Assembly (NCBI GenBank): GCA_964603985.1
Contig: CAZRXG010000011.1
Coordinates: forward strand, 1-64,000
Origin: CAZRXG01 sp964603985
GTDB taxonomy: Bacteria; Chloroflexota; Anaerolineae; Aggregatilineales; UBA3940
DNA length: 64,000 nucleotides
Direction of reading: 5' to 3'
The position numbers and the translations under genes are program-made. Shown here piece after piece: positions 51,496-60,267 of this stretch. A model generated the notes under the pieces. The model saw only the letters and a list, made by a program, of their open reading frames with translations. It did no database searches and had not been told where the DNA came from. Position 1 is the stretch's first letter, and each line of letters starts with the position of its first letter.

Positions 51496-52497
51496 TCATG
51501 GGTCGCGCACGCAGCGATAACTGTGTCGGGGATTGCCCCCGCCCTGATAGGTGGCGTTCACCCACCCATTGTAGCTGACGAAATAGGCTTCCCGCTCGTC
51601 GTAAGCCTCAAACGCCCAGTAGTAGATCGGGGGCGCGGTCGGGTCCCAGAGCGGCGTCTCTTTGTCCGGCTCGACCTCGCATTCCATCCGGCCCAGGTCG
51701 CCGCCCCAGGTGCAGCCCGCCGACTTGCCGTCTCGCACCAGCGAGCGGGCGATCTCGTCCACCGTCGGCATACGCCAGATGTCTTGCGGCGTGTCCAGCA
51801 GGGTCAGGCCGTCCTCGCTCAGGTAGCGGCACAGATTGGTCGCGGCCATGTCCTCTTCGTCGGCGAGCGGCTGGGACTTGTCCTCGAAGCCCACCGGCTC
51901 CCGGCCGTACAGCGCCACCGACCGCCACGAGGGATACCCTCCCCAGGGCTGCCGGTAGTTCCAGCCTGGACCTTCCGGGGCCCAGACCAACGTCACACCG
52001 CTGCCCGCGATCAGCCGCGCCGAGCGATCCCCGTCGTCGAGGCGGGTCAGCACACGCGGCAGGTTGTAGATTGAGACGCCGATCACGGTCAGCAGGTAAG
52101 CGCCCAGCGCGATGGTGACGCGTGGCCGCCGGAGCAGCCAGTGACGTTCCGGCAGCGCTTCTGATGCGGTGCGGCGCTCGCGGCGCAGGCGCGCGTCGAG
52201 CAGGAACAGGCCCCCGATCACGACTAATGTGCCGCTGAGCAGCAGATTGCTCCACGCCCGGTTGACGACCAGCCGCCCCGCCTCGAAGCGCGGCCTGAAC
52301 CACCACAGCGTGAACAGCGTCCCCACCGCGATCAAGGCCCAGCCCCCCACGCGCGGCCACCGGAAGGCCGCCAGCGCCAGCAGCAGGCAGACTGTGCCGG
52401 GGATCAGGTAAACCGGCGCGGCGTACCAGGGTTCGTGCCAGCCTTCATAGTACATCTCGGCTGCGCCCCAATACGTCCAGGCCAGCATAAACAGCAC
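51496..52497 (-). CDS. Membrane protein with extracytoplasmic DUF1566/Lcl-like domain
   Basis: The product has four or five N-terminal membrane helices (residues 1-150) and a C-terminal domain with WRMPTVDEIARSLV, YYWAFEAYDEREAYFVSYNGWVNA and a final SYRCVRDP, the pattern of DUF1566/Lcl C-terminal domains related to C-type lectin or formylglycine-enzyme folds. The GTG at 52497 is the first standard start. However, the frame runs upstream as TTGKKFARLLPAILTTGLLVLF, which looks like a real N-terminus, with GGGAGG near 52561 and no ATG/GTG/TTG; the true start is uncertain. It lies just downstream of the M32 peptidase gene. Confidence 0.7.
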   Translation of the reverse strand: MLFMLAWTYWGAAEMYYEGWHEPWYAAPVYLIPGTVCLLLALAAFRWPRVGGWALIAVGTLFTLWWFRPRFEAGRLVVNRAWSNLLLSGTLVVIGGLFLLDARLRRERRTASEALPERHWLLRRPRVTIALGAYLLTVIGVSIYNLPRVLTRLDDGDRSARLIAGSGVTLVWAPEGPGWNYRQPWGGYPSWRSVALYGREPVGFEDKSQPLADEEDMAATNLCRYLSEDGLTLLDTPQDIWRMPTVDEIARSLVRDGKSAGCTWGGDLGRMECEVEPDKETPLWDPTAPPIYYWAFEAYDEREAYFVSYNGWVNATYQGGGNPRHSYRCVRDP

Positions 52498-52582
52498 GAG
52501 CAGGCCCGTCGTGAGGATGGCGGGCAGCAGCCTGGCGAACTTCTTCCCGGTCGTGATGCGCCTCCCGGTTGTCGTGGGCAGC

Positions 52583-54091
52583 CTACAGCCCGTAGATCTC
52601 GCCGTACTTGGTCTTGAGGTAGTTCATGTACGGCTCCCACTGCAGCGGGCCGCCCGTCACGCGCTCGGCCAGCTCGGGGAAGGTGAACTTGCTGCCGTGC
52701 CGGTGGATGTTCTCGCGCTGCCAGGCCAGCACGTTCTCGAACTGCCCCGCCTCGATCTCGGCGGTGACGCCGGGGTTGTCGGCCTGCAGCTTTTCCCACA
52801 ACTGCACCGCGAAGATGCTGCCCAGCAGGTAGTCGGGGAAGTAGCCCAGCAGCCCACTCGCCCAGTGGATGTCCTGCATGACGCCCTCGCTGTCGGTGGG
52901 CGGGACGATCCCCAGGTACGTCTCCATGCGGGCGTTCCACTCGGCGGGCAGGTCGGCGACCTTGACGCGCCCGTTGAGGATGTCGTTCTCCAGCTCGAAG
53001 CGCAGGATGATGTGCAGCCCGTAGGTCACCTCGTCGGCCTCGACGCGGATCAGCGACGGCTCGGACTTGTTCAGCGCCCGGTAGAAGGTCTCCAGGTCAA
53101 CGTCGTCAAACTGCGGGGCGAAGGCAGCCTGGAGCCTGGGGTAGAAGTGCGTCCAGAAAGCGCGGCTCCGCCCCACGACGTTCTCGTAGAAGCGCGACTG
53201 CGCCTCGTGGGTCGACATGCCGGAGCCGGTCCCCAGCGGGGTGCGGTACAGCGCCGGGCTGACGTTCTGCTCGTACATGGCGTGGCCGCTCTCGTGGATC
53301 ACGCTCATCAGGTTGCTGATCGGGTCGTCGCGGTGGATGCGGGTGGTGATGCGCACGTCGTCGGGTGAGAAGCCGGTGGTGAAGGGATGCGCCGACAGGT
53401 CGAGCCGCCCGCGCTCGAAGTCGTACCCGATGGCCGCCGACACCTCCCGGCCAAAGGCCATCTGGCGCTCCTCGTCGAACTCCTGGTGCAGGGCGCTGTC
53501 GTCGACGGCGTCCCGGTGCTCGACGATGGCCTGCACGAGCGCGATCAGGTCGGGCTTCAGGCCGGAGAACACCTCGTCGATGAAGGCATAAGTCAACCCC
53601 GGATCGAAGGCGTCGAGCAGGGCGTCGTACAGGTTGCCCGATTCGCTGCCCAGCGCCTCGGCGTAGCGCATCCGTAGCGCGATTATCTTGTCCAGGTGCG
53701 GCTCAAAGGCGGCGAAGTCGTTCTCCTGTCTGGACTTGCGCCATGCCTCAACGCCGAGCGTGGTGGCGTGGGCCAGCTCCCGGACAAGCTCGCCCGGCAC
53801 CTTGACCTGCTTGAGGTACTCGCGCCGGGTGACGCGGATCAGGCTGGCCTCGTCCGAGTCGTAGTCGAGCTTGTCGAGGTGGGCGGCCAGGTCTTCGAGC
53901 AGCGCGCCGACCTCCTCCGCGACGAAGTACTCGTGGGCCAGCCCGCGCAGCGTGCTTATCTGGTCGGCGCGGGCGTGCGCGCCGCCGGGCGGCATGTAGG
54001 TCTCCTGATCCCACTCCAGCAAGGCGGCGGCGTTGGCGAGGTCGGTCACGCGGGCCAGGTGCGTTTTGAGCTGCTCAAGTTTCTCTTCCAT
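52583..54091 (-). CDS. M32 family carboxypeptidase (Taq-type)
   Basis: The 502-residue protein matches thermostable carboxypeptidase 1: the N-terminal helical domain (LLEWDQETYMPPGGAHARADQISTL), the zinc motif HESGH (H266, E267, H270) with downstream ligand Glu in STHEAQSR, and the C-terminal GLLGYFPDYLLGSIFAVQLWEKLQ. It removes C-terminal residues from peptides, acting in the cytoplasm. The start at 54091 has AAGGAG about 5 nt upstream; an in-frame ATG 14 codons earlier lacks one. Confidence 0.95.
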   Translation of the reverse strand: MEEKLEQLKTHLARVTDLANAAALLEWDQETYMPPGGAHARADQISTLRGLAHEYFVAEEVGALLEDLAAHLDKLDYDSDEASLIRVTRREYLKQVKVPGELVRELAHATTLGVEAWRKSRQENDFAAFEPHLDKIIALRMRYAEALGSESGNLYDALLDAFDPGLTYAFIDEVFSGLKPDLIALVQAIVEHRDAVDDSALHQEFDEERQMAFGREVSAAIGYDFERGRLDLSAHPFTTGFSPDDVRITTRIHRDDPISNLMSVIHESGHAMYEQNVSPALYRTPLGTGSGMSTHEAQSRFYENVVGRSRAFWTHFYPRLQAAFAPQFDDVDLETFYRALNKSEPSLIRVEADEVTYGLHIILRFELENDILNGRVKVADLPAEWNARMETYLGIVPPTDSEGVMQDIHWASGLLGYFPDYLLGSIFAVQLWEKLQADNPGVTAEIEAGQFENVLAWQRENIHRHGSKFTFPELAERVTGGPLQWEPYMNYLKTKYGEIYGL

Positions 54092-54142
54092 CGATGCTCC
54101 TTGGCTGAACGCAGATGCTCCTGTTACGTTCACGCATCACGC

Positions 54143-54170
54143 AAAAAGCCGAAGGCGTCGGCCCTCGGCT
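54143..54170 (-). terminator. Terminator of the tRNA-Gly/tRNA-Cys unit
   Basis: On the minus strand AGCCGAGGG pairs with CCTTCGGCT and is followed by TTTTT (54147-54143), 16 nt past the tRNA-Cys 3' end. Confidence 0.8.
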
Positions 54171-54185
54171 GCGTTGCGTGTCAGG

Positions 54186-54256
54186 AGGCGACGACCGGAT
54201 TTGAACCGGTGTACGAGGTTTTGCAGACCTCTGCCTAACCACTCGGCCACGTCGCC
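54186..54256 (-). tRNA. tRNA-Cys (anticodon GCA)
   Basis: Cloverleaf with acceptor GGCGACG/CGTCGCC, anticodon loop with GCA (AGGTCTGCAAAACCT), T-loop GGTTCAAATCC and U73, the identity base for Cys. CCA is not encoded. Confidence 0.95.
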
Positions 54257-54307
54257 CCGTGCTGAGAAGATGAAAACGGGGGCAACACGTCCGTGTGAAC
54301 CCCCTTA

Positions 54308-54379
<72 letters not shown>

Positions 54380-54389
54380 AGCTAGTCGC

Positions 54390-54418
54390 ATTATAGCAAA
54401 GTCACAGGTGAGATGCAA
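54390..54418 (-). promoter_or_regulatory. Promoter of the tRNA-Gly/tRNA-Cys unit
   Basis: On the minus strand TTGCAT (54418-54413), 17-nt spacer, TATAAT (54395-54390), ending 10 nt before tRNA-Gly. Confidence 0.8.
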
Positions 54419-54487
54419 GGGTTGCACGCGGGGCGGGCGGCGGGAAACAACTGCAAAGGGTGTGGGTTAGTGCTCTTTGGCACGTCG

Positions 54488-55687
54488 TCAGGCAGCCGCC
54501 TCTTCCGTGTGCGGGGCGGGTGTTGACGGCACCTTCTTCTTGAGTGGGCGCATCCCGAACAGGAAGCGCGTGACGTTGGTTCGTTTCACCGCCAGGTCGT
54601 ACACAGCAGCCGTCACCGCCAGCGCGCCGAGCATGATGGTCACGAACTTGACCAGCACGCCGGTCTCCCACCGCACCACGTAGAAGCCGATCACCACGAT
54701 GGCGGTCTGGTGCAGGATATAGTAGGGATAGGATGCCTCGGCGGCATACTTCAGAAACCCGTTAGTGAAACTCAAGAATCGCTTGCCGTAGGCCAGAAAG
54801 GCGATCAGCGCGAACCACGAGCCAAACGACTCAAAATAGACCTCGATGGCTTTAGCGGCCCATGCCGGGACGAGCTCATACCACCCCGCCAGGTAGAAGA
54901 CGGGCAGCGCCAAAAGGGGCACCGGCCCCAGCAAGAGCGCAGCGAGTCTGTGCCTGTCTACCGCCTCTCCGAAACGGGCGTCCGACATCAGGATGAAACC
55001 GAGAATGAAGAACGTCAGGTAGGTCAGCGGCTGCCCTCCGGCTACGTCTGGGTCGGAGCTCGCGAACAGGATCACCACGCTGAACAGAAAGATCGCACCG
55101 GGCCGTGTGCAGAAGGCGGCCAGCCAGTTAATCACGCGCCTTCCCGATTCCCGGTTGAAATACAGAAAAAGCGGCAGTGCGACCAGAGAATAGACAAACA
55201 GGTGAATGATGAACCACAGTTGTCCCCAGGTATGTGTCCCCAGGTAATAGTCTTCATGGCCTTTGGGGAGAACCTGGAAGAAGCGCGGAAGCCAGTGCCA
55301 GTAGGATGCAGTGTAGTCGGAGTTGTGGAAACGCAGGCCCAGGTAGGACTGCGGGGGAATGAGCACCAGCACGCCGAAAATAAAGGGCACCAGCAGCCGC
55401 TTGACCCGTTCTCCAACGTACTGGCCGCCGCCCCGGAAGCGCAGCGCGAAGCACGTGGAAGCACCCGCCAGCACGAAGAACAACGGCATGTGCCAGGGAC
55501 TGAAGTAGATTACCAGGTAGGACAGTGCGCTGCTGAGCAGTTCATTCTTGACATAGAATTCCTCCCCGATATTGAAGATGCGGGCGGTATGGAAGGGAAA
55601 GAGCAGCAGCACCGCCAGCACTCGCAGCCAATCGATATCCCACCGACGCTGCGGTCTGACCGGCTCGTCAGCGGCTTGGGCGTTCAT
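54488..55687 (-). CDS. Acyltransferase 3 family membrane protein (OpgC-like)
   Basis: The 399-residue protein has 10-11 membrane helices and the acyltransferase-3 opening RRWDIDWLRVLAVLLLFPFHTARIF, followed by SPWHMPLFFVLAGAST. Such proteins move acyl groups (acetyl, succinyl) across the membrane onto glycans or lipids; OpgC-like members modify periplasmic glucans. It could decorate the polysaccharide made by the first locus, but it is 35 kb away and the link is inference. Confidence 0.85.
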   Translation of the reverse strand: MNAQAADEPVRPQRRWDIDWLRVLAVLLLFPFHTARIFNIGEEFYVKNELLSSALSYLVIYFSPWHMPLFFVLAGASTCFALRFRGGGQYVGERVKRLLVPFIFGVLVLIPPQSYLGLRFHNSDYTASYWHWLPRFFQVLPKGHEDYYLGTHTWGQLWFIIHLFVYSLVALPLFLYFNRESGRRVINWLAAFCTRPGAIFLFSVVILFASSDPDVAGGQPLTYLTFFILGFILMSDARFGEAVDRHRLAALLLGPVPLLALPVFYLAGWYELVPAWAAKAIEVYFESFGSWFALIAFLAYGKRFLSFTNGFLKYAAEASYPYYILHQTAIVVIGFYVVRWETGVLVKFVTIMLGALAVTAAVYDLAVKRTNVTRFLFGMRPLKKKVPSTPAPHTEEAAA

Positions 55688-55819
55688 CGATTTCCTCCGG
55701 CTTGTTGCGAATAGGGCGGACCTCCAATCATATGCTGAGAGTACGACGATACCCTGGGCCTGTCAAGAGGGGCGGGCCTGATTGTTATTCTCAAATAAAA
55801 GTGACCTCCGAAGGACTGG

Positions 55820-55921
55820 CCCTTCGCCGCCTCCCACACCGAGCTGATGTCGTGCCCGGCCACGTTAACCGGGGCGTTCACGTCGCCGCCTATGTGGACT
55901 TCCAGACGGATTTCGTCGGGC
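55820..55921. repeat. Direct repeat of the 5' end of the TIR-NB-ARC-TPR gene
   Basis: These 102 bases match 58507-58608, the start of the TIR gene, with one difference by eye. On the minus strand they encode PDEIRLEVHIGGDVNAPVNV and the following residues to WEAAKG, but the ATG is replaced by CCG. They begin 17 nt after the TIR gene stop codon, so they look like the stub of a second tandem gene. Confidence 0.9.
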
Positions 55922-55937
55922 GGGGCGCGCAGGCGCG

Positions 55938-58610
55938 TCAGGCGTCCTCCTTGCGCCACTGCGCCAACACCTGCCGGTACTCGTCGATTGAGGTGCCGCT
56001 CCCGTCGTATTGGAGGCCTGCCTCCTCCAGCACCCTGATCGCCTCCTCCAGCAAGGGGGTGGCCTCGGCGCGGCGGCCCGGCAGTGGTGTATCGTGCAGC
56101 AGTCCGGCGATGTTGGTAAGCAGCACGGCGACATGCTGTACCGCCCCGATTGCGCGGAAGATGGGCAGCGCCCGCTCGTAGTAATCGAGCGCCTTTTGCG
56201 GCCGGCCGGTGGCGTCGTAGACCCCGCCGATGTTGTTGAGCGTGGTGGCCAGTCCGGCCCGGTCGCCCACCTCCTCGAAGATGGGCAGCGCCCGCTCGTA
56301 GTATTCGAGCGCCTTCTCCGGCTGCCTGGCGGCGTAATACACACCTGCAATGTTGTTGAGCGTGACGGCCAGCCCGGCCCGGTCGCCCACCTCCTCTCTG
56401 ATGGGCAGCGCCCGCCGGTAGTATTCGAGCGCCTGCTCCGGTTGGCCGGTGGTGCGGTAGACCATGCCGATGTTGTTGAGCGTGACGGCCAACCTGGCCC
56501 GGTTACCCACCTCCTCGAAGATGGGCAGCGCCCGCTCGAAGTATTCGAGCGCCTTCTCCGGCTGCCTGGCGGCGTAATACACACCTGCAATGTTGTTGAG
56601 CGTGGCGGCCAGCCCGGCCCGGTCGCCAAGCTCTTCGCTGATGACTGCGTCGCGCTCGTAGTATGCCAGCGCCTCCCTCGGCTGCCCGCGGTCGTCGTGC
56701 CACAGACCGAGTTCGTTCAGCAGCAGGCTTTCACGTTCCTGATCGCCCAGCAGGCGCGCCGCCGCCAGCCCGGCCCGCAGCCAGCGTCGCCCGTCGTGCA
56801 CCCGGCGGTCATACACGTATTTGTACGTCGCCCGCGCCATCGCCATCGCCGCCCGCGCCGCCGCCTCGTCATAAGGCGGGCGCTCTCCCGGCGGCTCCGG
56901 CCCGCCCAGCGCCTCGATCACGTCCTCGTCCAACAGGTTGCACGTCAACTCCGCCGCGTGCGCGATGTTGGCTGCCTGCCGGTCGGCCTCGCGCCAGTCC
57001 TCGCGCACGGCGCGGGCGATGCCGAAGTAGTGATCCGCGTGGCGGCCTGCGGCGGCTTCTGCTTTGTCGGCATCCCGGTTCAGCAGCCCCAGCGCGTAGG
57101 CGTGCAGCACCACGTGCTGCCGGTAGCCGTCCGCCTCGCGCGCCAGCAGCGCGTAGCCGACCAGCGCCGCCAGCGCCTCCTCTGCCGCCTCGTCGTCTTC
57201 CTCCTCCCACACCGCCGCCACCGCCCCGGCGTCGAACGGCGCGCCCTCGGCGAACATGCCCAGCGCCGCGAAGCGCTCCACCAGGCGCGGGTTGGCCCGC
57301 TCCAGTGCCTCGCGCGTCGCGTCCAGGCTGACCAGCAGGCTGGTGTGCTTGGTGGGATCGAGGCCGGGCACGTGGGCCGCGATCTTCGAGATGTCGCCTC
57401 CCCTGATGCGCGCCTCCAGCCGCTCGACCTGTGTGGGCAGGTCGGGCATGTGCCGGTAGCGCCCCGCCGCCAGCTCCAGCGCGAGCGCGTGCCCGTCGAC
57501 CGCGCGGTGCAGCCGGATGAGCGTCTCATCGCCGGGCGGCGGATCGAGATCGGCCAGCCGGTCGCGCAGCAGCGCCACGCCGTCGGCCTGGTTGAGCTTG
57601 TGCAGGCAGTAGACGCGCGCGCCCAGCGCCCGGACGAACGCCTCGCTGCGCGTCGTGAGGATGCGGTCGGCGTCGGGCGGCAGCGCTTCGAGCAGTTGGC
57701 GCACCGCCTCGCCGTCCTCCGGCCACACGTCGTCGATCAGGGCCAGCAGCTCGCCGTGACGGGCCAGCAGCGCGCGCACCTCGCCGGGCGTCGGGTCCCG
57801 GTCGGGCAGTTCGCCCAGCGCGTATCCGGCCCACTCGCGCAGCGTGTCCTGCACGTCGCGCGGCGACTGTCCCCGGCGCTCGATGATCACGCCGCCGGGG
57901 TAGCGCGCGCCGACCCGACGCAGCAGCTCCTCGGCCAGCATCGTCTTACCGATGCCGCCCATCCCGTGCACGGCGGCGATGGCGAGCGCGTCCTGCCCCT
58001 CGCGCAGCATGTCGTAGACCGCCTTCAATTCGTCCTGCCGCCCGATGAACGTGCGCGACACCGGCGGCGTCTTGTCGACCAGCCATTTGCCCCGCCGGTG
58101 AAGCTGCTTCTCAATCGCCGCCTTCAGCCTGCCGAAGCTCTCGTCGTCGAGCGTCGTCACGTCGGCGTACTGGATGCGCTCGGCGGCGAAGTGGTCGGGG
58201 TAGTCGCATTGTTCCATCATGGCCGGGATGACCGGCGCGAACAGGCGCAGGGCTTCGGTCTGCTCGTAGTGCGCCCAGGGGTGCTTTTCCGCGTCGACTG
58301 AGCGCGGCGTCAGGACGACGACCACCGCCACGCACTTCCGCAGTCCCCGGTCGATCTCGCGCTTCCAGTCGTCGCCCCCTTCGATGTTCTCACGGTCGTA
58401 CCAGGTGGTGTACCCGGCCTCTTGCAGCCGCTCCACCAGCGGCTCGACGTACTTTTTGCGGTCGGCGCTGGCGTAGCTGACGAACACCGGCGGGTCGAAG
58501 GGGCGACCCTTCGCCGCCTCCCACACCGAGCTGATGTCGTGCCCGGCCACGTTGACCGGGGCGTTCACGTCGCCGCCTATGTGGACTTCCAGACGGATTT
58601 CGTCGGGCAT
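55938..58610 (-). CDS. TIR-NB-ARC-TPR (STAND) protein, candidate immune effector
   Basis: The 890-residue protein has an N-terminal 35-residue module (MPDEIRLEVHIGGDVNAPVN...). A TIR domain follows at 40-165 (FVSYASADR, YDRENIEGGDDW, and WAHYE with E116 at the expected NADase glutamate). An NB-ARC NTPase comes next, with P-loop GMGGIGKT (216-223), Walker B LLALIDDVW and RILTTRS, then a helical region and at least five TPR units of 40 residues (about 640-830, for example DRAGLAATLNNIAGVYYAARQPEKALEYFERALPIFEEVG). The layout parallels plant TIR-NLRs and bacterial STAND antiphage proteins, where TPRs sense and TIR destroys NAD; that role is inferred. Adjacent units are almost identical in DNA. 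Confidence 0.9.
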   Translation of the reverse strand: MPDEIRLEVHIGGDVNAPVNVAGHDISSVWEAAKGRPFDPPVFVSYASADRKKYVEPLVERLQEAGYTTWYDRENIEGGDDWKREIDRGLRKCVAVVVVLTPRSVDAEKHPWAHYEQTEALRLFAPVIPAMMEQCDYPDHFAAERIQYADVTTLDDESFGRLKAAIEKQLHRRGKWLVDKTPPVSRTFIGRQDELKAVYDMLREGQDALAIAAVHGMGGIGKTMLAEELLRRVGARYPGGVIIERRGQSPRDVQDTLREWAGYALGELPDRDPTPGEVRALLARHGELLALIDDVWPEDGEAVRQLLEALPPDADRILTTRSEAFVRALGARVYCLHKLNQADGVALLRDRLADLDPPPGDETLIRLHRAVDGHALALELAAGRYRHMPDLPTQVERLEARIRGGDISKIAAHVPGLDPTKHTSLLVSLDATREALERANPRLVERFAALGMFAEGAPFDAGAVAAVWEEEDDEAAEEALAALVGYALLAREADGYRQHVVLHAYALGLLNRDADKAEAAAGRHADHYFGIARAVREDWREADRQAANIAHAAELTCNLLDEDVIEALGGPEPPGERPPYDEAAARAAMAMARATYKYVYDRRVHDGRRWLRAGLAAARLLGDQERESLLLNELGLWHDDRGQPREALAYYERDAVISEELGDRAGLAATLNNIAGVYYAARQPEKALEYFERALPIFEEVGNRARLAVTLNNIGMVYRTTGQPEQALEYYRRALPIREEVGDRAGLAVTLNNIAGVYYAARQPEKALEYYERALPIFEEVGDRAGLATTLNNIGGVYDATGRPQKALDYYERALPIFRAIGAVQHVAVLLTNIAGLLHDTPLPGRRAEATPLLEEAIRVLEEAGLQYDGSGTSIDEYRQVLAQWRKEDA
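56161..56760. repeat. 120-bp tandem repeats encoding TPR units
   Basis: Five 120-bp units lie in register; units starting at 56281 and 56521 are nearly identical over most of their length while the one between (56401) differs. This suggests recent duplication or gene conversion of unit pairs within the sensor region of the TIR gene. Confidence 0.85.
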
Positions 58611-58701
58611 GGCGCGCTCCTGTCGCAGACCGTGTTACTTTCTATGAAACACTGAAAGCGCGCGCGTGTCAAGCCACGTGTGTCAAGTGCGCGCCTGCCG
58701 G

Positions 58702-58730
58702 TTGCCGACCGCCGGGCCGCATGGTACAAT
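58702..58730 (+). promoter_or_regulatory. Promoter of the two tRNA-Ser genes
   Basis: TTGCCG (58702-58707), 17-nt spacer, TACAAT (58725-58730), ending 10 nt before the first tRNA. Confidence 0.75.
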
Positions 58731-58740
58731 TTCCACCGCT

Positions 58741-58831
58741 GGAGCGATGGCCGAGTCTGGTTTAAGGCGGCGGTCTTGAAAACCGCTGTGGCGTTTTCTC
58801 GTCACCGGGGGTTCAAATCCCTCTCGCTCCG
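58741..58831 (+). tRNA. tRNA-Ser (anticodon TGA)
   Basis: Class II tRNA with acceptor GGAGCGA/TCGCTCC, anticodon loop CTTGAAA, a long variable arm and discriminator G, typical of Ser. Confidence 0.95.
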
Positions 58832-58850
58832 CTGGTTAAAAACCACATAC

Positions 58851-58938
58851 GGGGAGGTGCCAGAGTGGTTGATTGGGGCCGCCTGCTAAGCGGTTGTCGG
58901 TGATGAGCCGACCGCAGGTTCGAATCCTGTCCTCCCCG
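58851..58938 (+). tRNA. tRNA-Ser (anticodon GCT)
   Basis: Class II tRNA with acceptor GGGGAGG/CCTCCCC, anticodon loop CTGCTAA, variable arm TTGTCGGTGATGAGCCGACC and discriminator G. It follows the first tRNA-Ser by 19 nt. Confidence 0.95.
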
Positions 58939-58949
58939 CCTCACAGGAA

Positions 58950-58999
58950 CCATCTCGAACCGCCCCCCGCCGGGGGAGGTCATCGAGATGGCTTTTTTT
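58950..58999 (+). terminator. Terminator of the tRNA-Ser pair
   Basis: CCATCTCGA (58950-58958) pairs with TCGAGATGG (58983-58991), with an inner C-rich/G-rich stem, followed by seven T residues. The remaining gap to 59202 shows no gene. Confidence 0.9.
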
Positions 59000-59202
59000 G
59001 ATTCGCAGTTACCCCGGCATGGGCACACGCCGGTCACCCTGGCACCATCACGGCGACGGGCGCTGGCGCTGGCCGTTTAGAGAGGCGGTGAGGCGGGTGA
59101 CCTGACGGGTTACCGCTCCTGACGGTGTGGCCGCCTGGAGCGCGAGCGTCAAGGTGAGCAAACCGGGGAAACCCTTGCTCTTGTAGGCCCCCGGTCGCCC
59201 GT

Positions 59203-60216
59203 CTACCACGGCTTTCCCTCCAGCCACGCCAGAATCTGCTGGATCTCGCCGGTTGTCAGGATGGGCTTATCGCGCCCGTTGTCCCAGTACAGGTTGGGGT
59301 TAAAATCGACCGGCTCAAACCAGGCGATCCGCCCGCTGCCTCGCTCATAGCGATACAGGTGGGTGCCATTCTGGTATGTATACTCCTCCGGGCCGGACGC
59401 CCCATCGAACAGAAAGGTGACGTTTTCAACCGTCGACTCTTTGGCGATGATAAGTATTCCACCCCCGGCCTCGACGAAGTCGACGAGGGCGACCTGCTCT
59501 CGCGGCAGGAACGGGTTGTGGGGATTCTGGAACCAGAGAAGCCGGTACTGCCTCATCGCCGTGACCAGCGGTGATTCTTCGAAGGCGGCGAGTTGTATCC
59601 TGTAATAACCTGTTGCCCGCTCATCGTCCCGCAGCCTGAGTTCCGCCTGCCACATGCCGCCCTGCGGCTCCTCGATCAGGAATGGGACGGGTGTGTCGAG
59701 CGCCCACATCGGACTGGAATACGATTCCTGCGCGCCGTCCTGCCAGAGGGTCAAACCGGCGTTAGAGACCGGCGCTTCCGCCAGCCAGACTCCGAAAACA
59801 GTGATGCCGGGATCAATCCAGAATTCGAAGGTCTCGACTGCCCCAGCCTGGCCTTCAAGCTCGACATAGCCCACATCATCGAACCCGCCTACTTCGAGCA
59901 TGTCGACCCCATGTCCCAGGTTCTCGACGACTTCCCTATCACCTTCCCCCCAGTGGATGCCCCATTCCCGGTGGGTCGTATCGTATAGGATGCGAGGGCC
60001 GGAGGTCGAAGATTGATTCTGCCCGGCGATGGCGGTCGGGGTCACAGTTGGCCGGGGAGTCGCGGTAAACGGCCCGGTTGTTGGGGTCGCAACCAGTTGA
60101 GGAACCCCGGTTACCGGCTCTGCTGTGGGAGTCGGTTCGTCCTGGGTGGTGCAGCCCCCCAGGGCCCACACACCCACTATTGCCATTACGATGGTTTTTC
60201 GCACCCAGGCCTTCAT
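59203..60216 (-). CDS. Lipoprotein of unknown function
   Basis: The 337-residue protein has a signal sequence with lipobox (VWALGGC, Cys22), a Pro/Thr linker (PTPTAEPVTGVPQLVATPTTG, then TATPRPTVTPT) and a globular region of about 260 residues that I do not recognise. Late in it, VALVDFVEAGGGILIIAKE and a short ILTTGEIQQILAWLEGKPW end resemble a small Rossmann-like fold seen in GATase-like surface proteins. The start at 60216 is placed at the signal peptide. Confidence 0.75.
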   Translation of the reverse strand: MKAWVRKTIVMAIVGVWALGGCTTQDEPTPTAEPVTGVPQLVATPTTGPFTATPRPTVTPTAIAGQNQSSTSGPRILYDTTHREWGIHWGEGDREVVENLGHGVDMLEVGGFDDVGYVELEGQAGAVETFEFWIDPGITVFGVWLAEAPVSNAGLTLWQDGAQESYSSPMWALDTPVPFLIEEPQGGMWQAELRLRDDERATGYYRIQLAAFEESPLVTAMRQYRLLWFQNPHNPFLPREQVALVDFVEAGGGILIIAKESTVENVTFLFDGASGPEEYTYQNGTHLYRYERGSGRIAWFEPVDFNPNLYWDNGRDKPILTTGEIQQILAWLEGKPW

Positions 60217-60267
60217 GGTGTTATACCCAACACTGCCGAGAACAGACACAGCCGCACCAACCCACCC

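Noticed and set aside
55684..55959. Separate 91-residue gene downstream of the TIR gene
   Set aside because: Its only recognisable part is the duplicated 35 codons; it has no start codon at the homologous position and diverges into random sequence after WEAAKG.
56010..58301. Long open frame on the strand opposite the TIR-NB-ARC-TPR gene
   Set aside because: It mirrors the high-GC gene, has no recognisable domains, and its frame is open only because of codon bias in the true gene.
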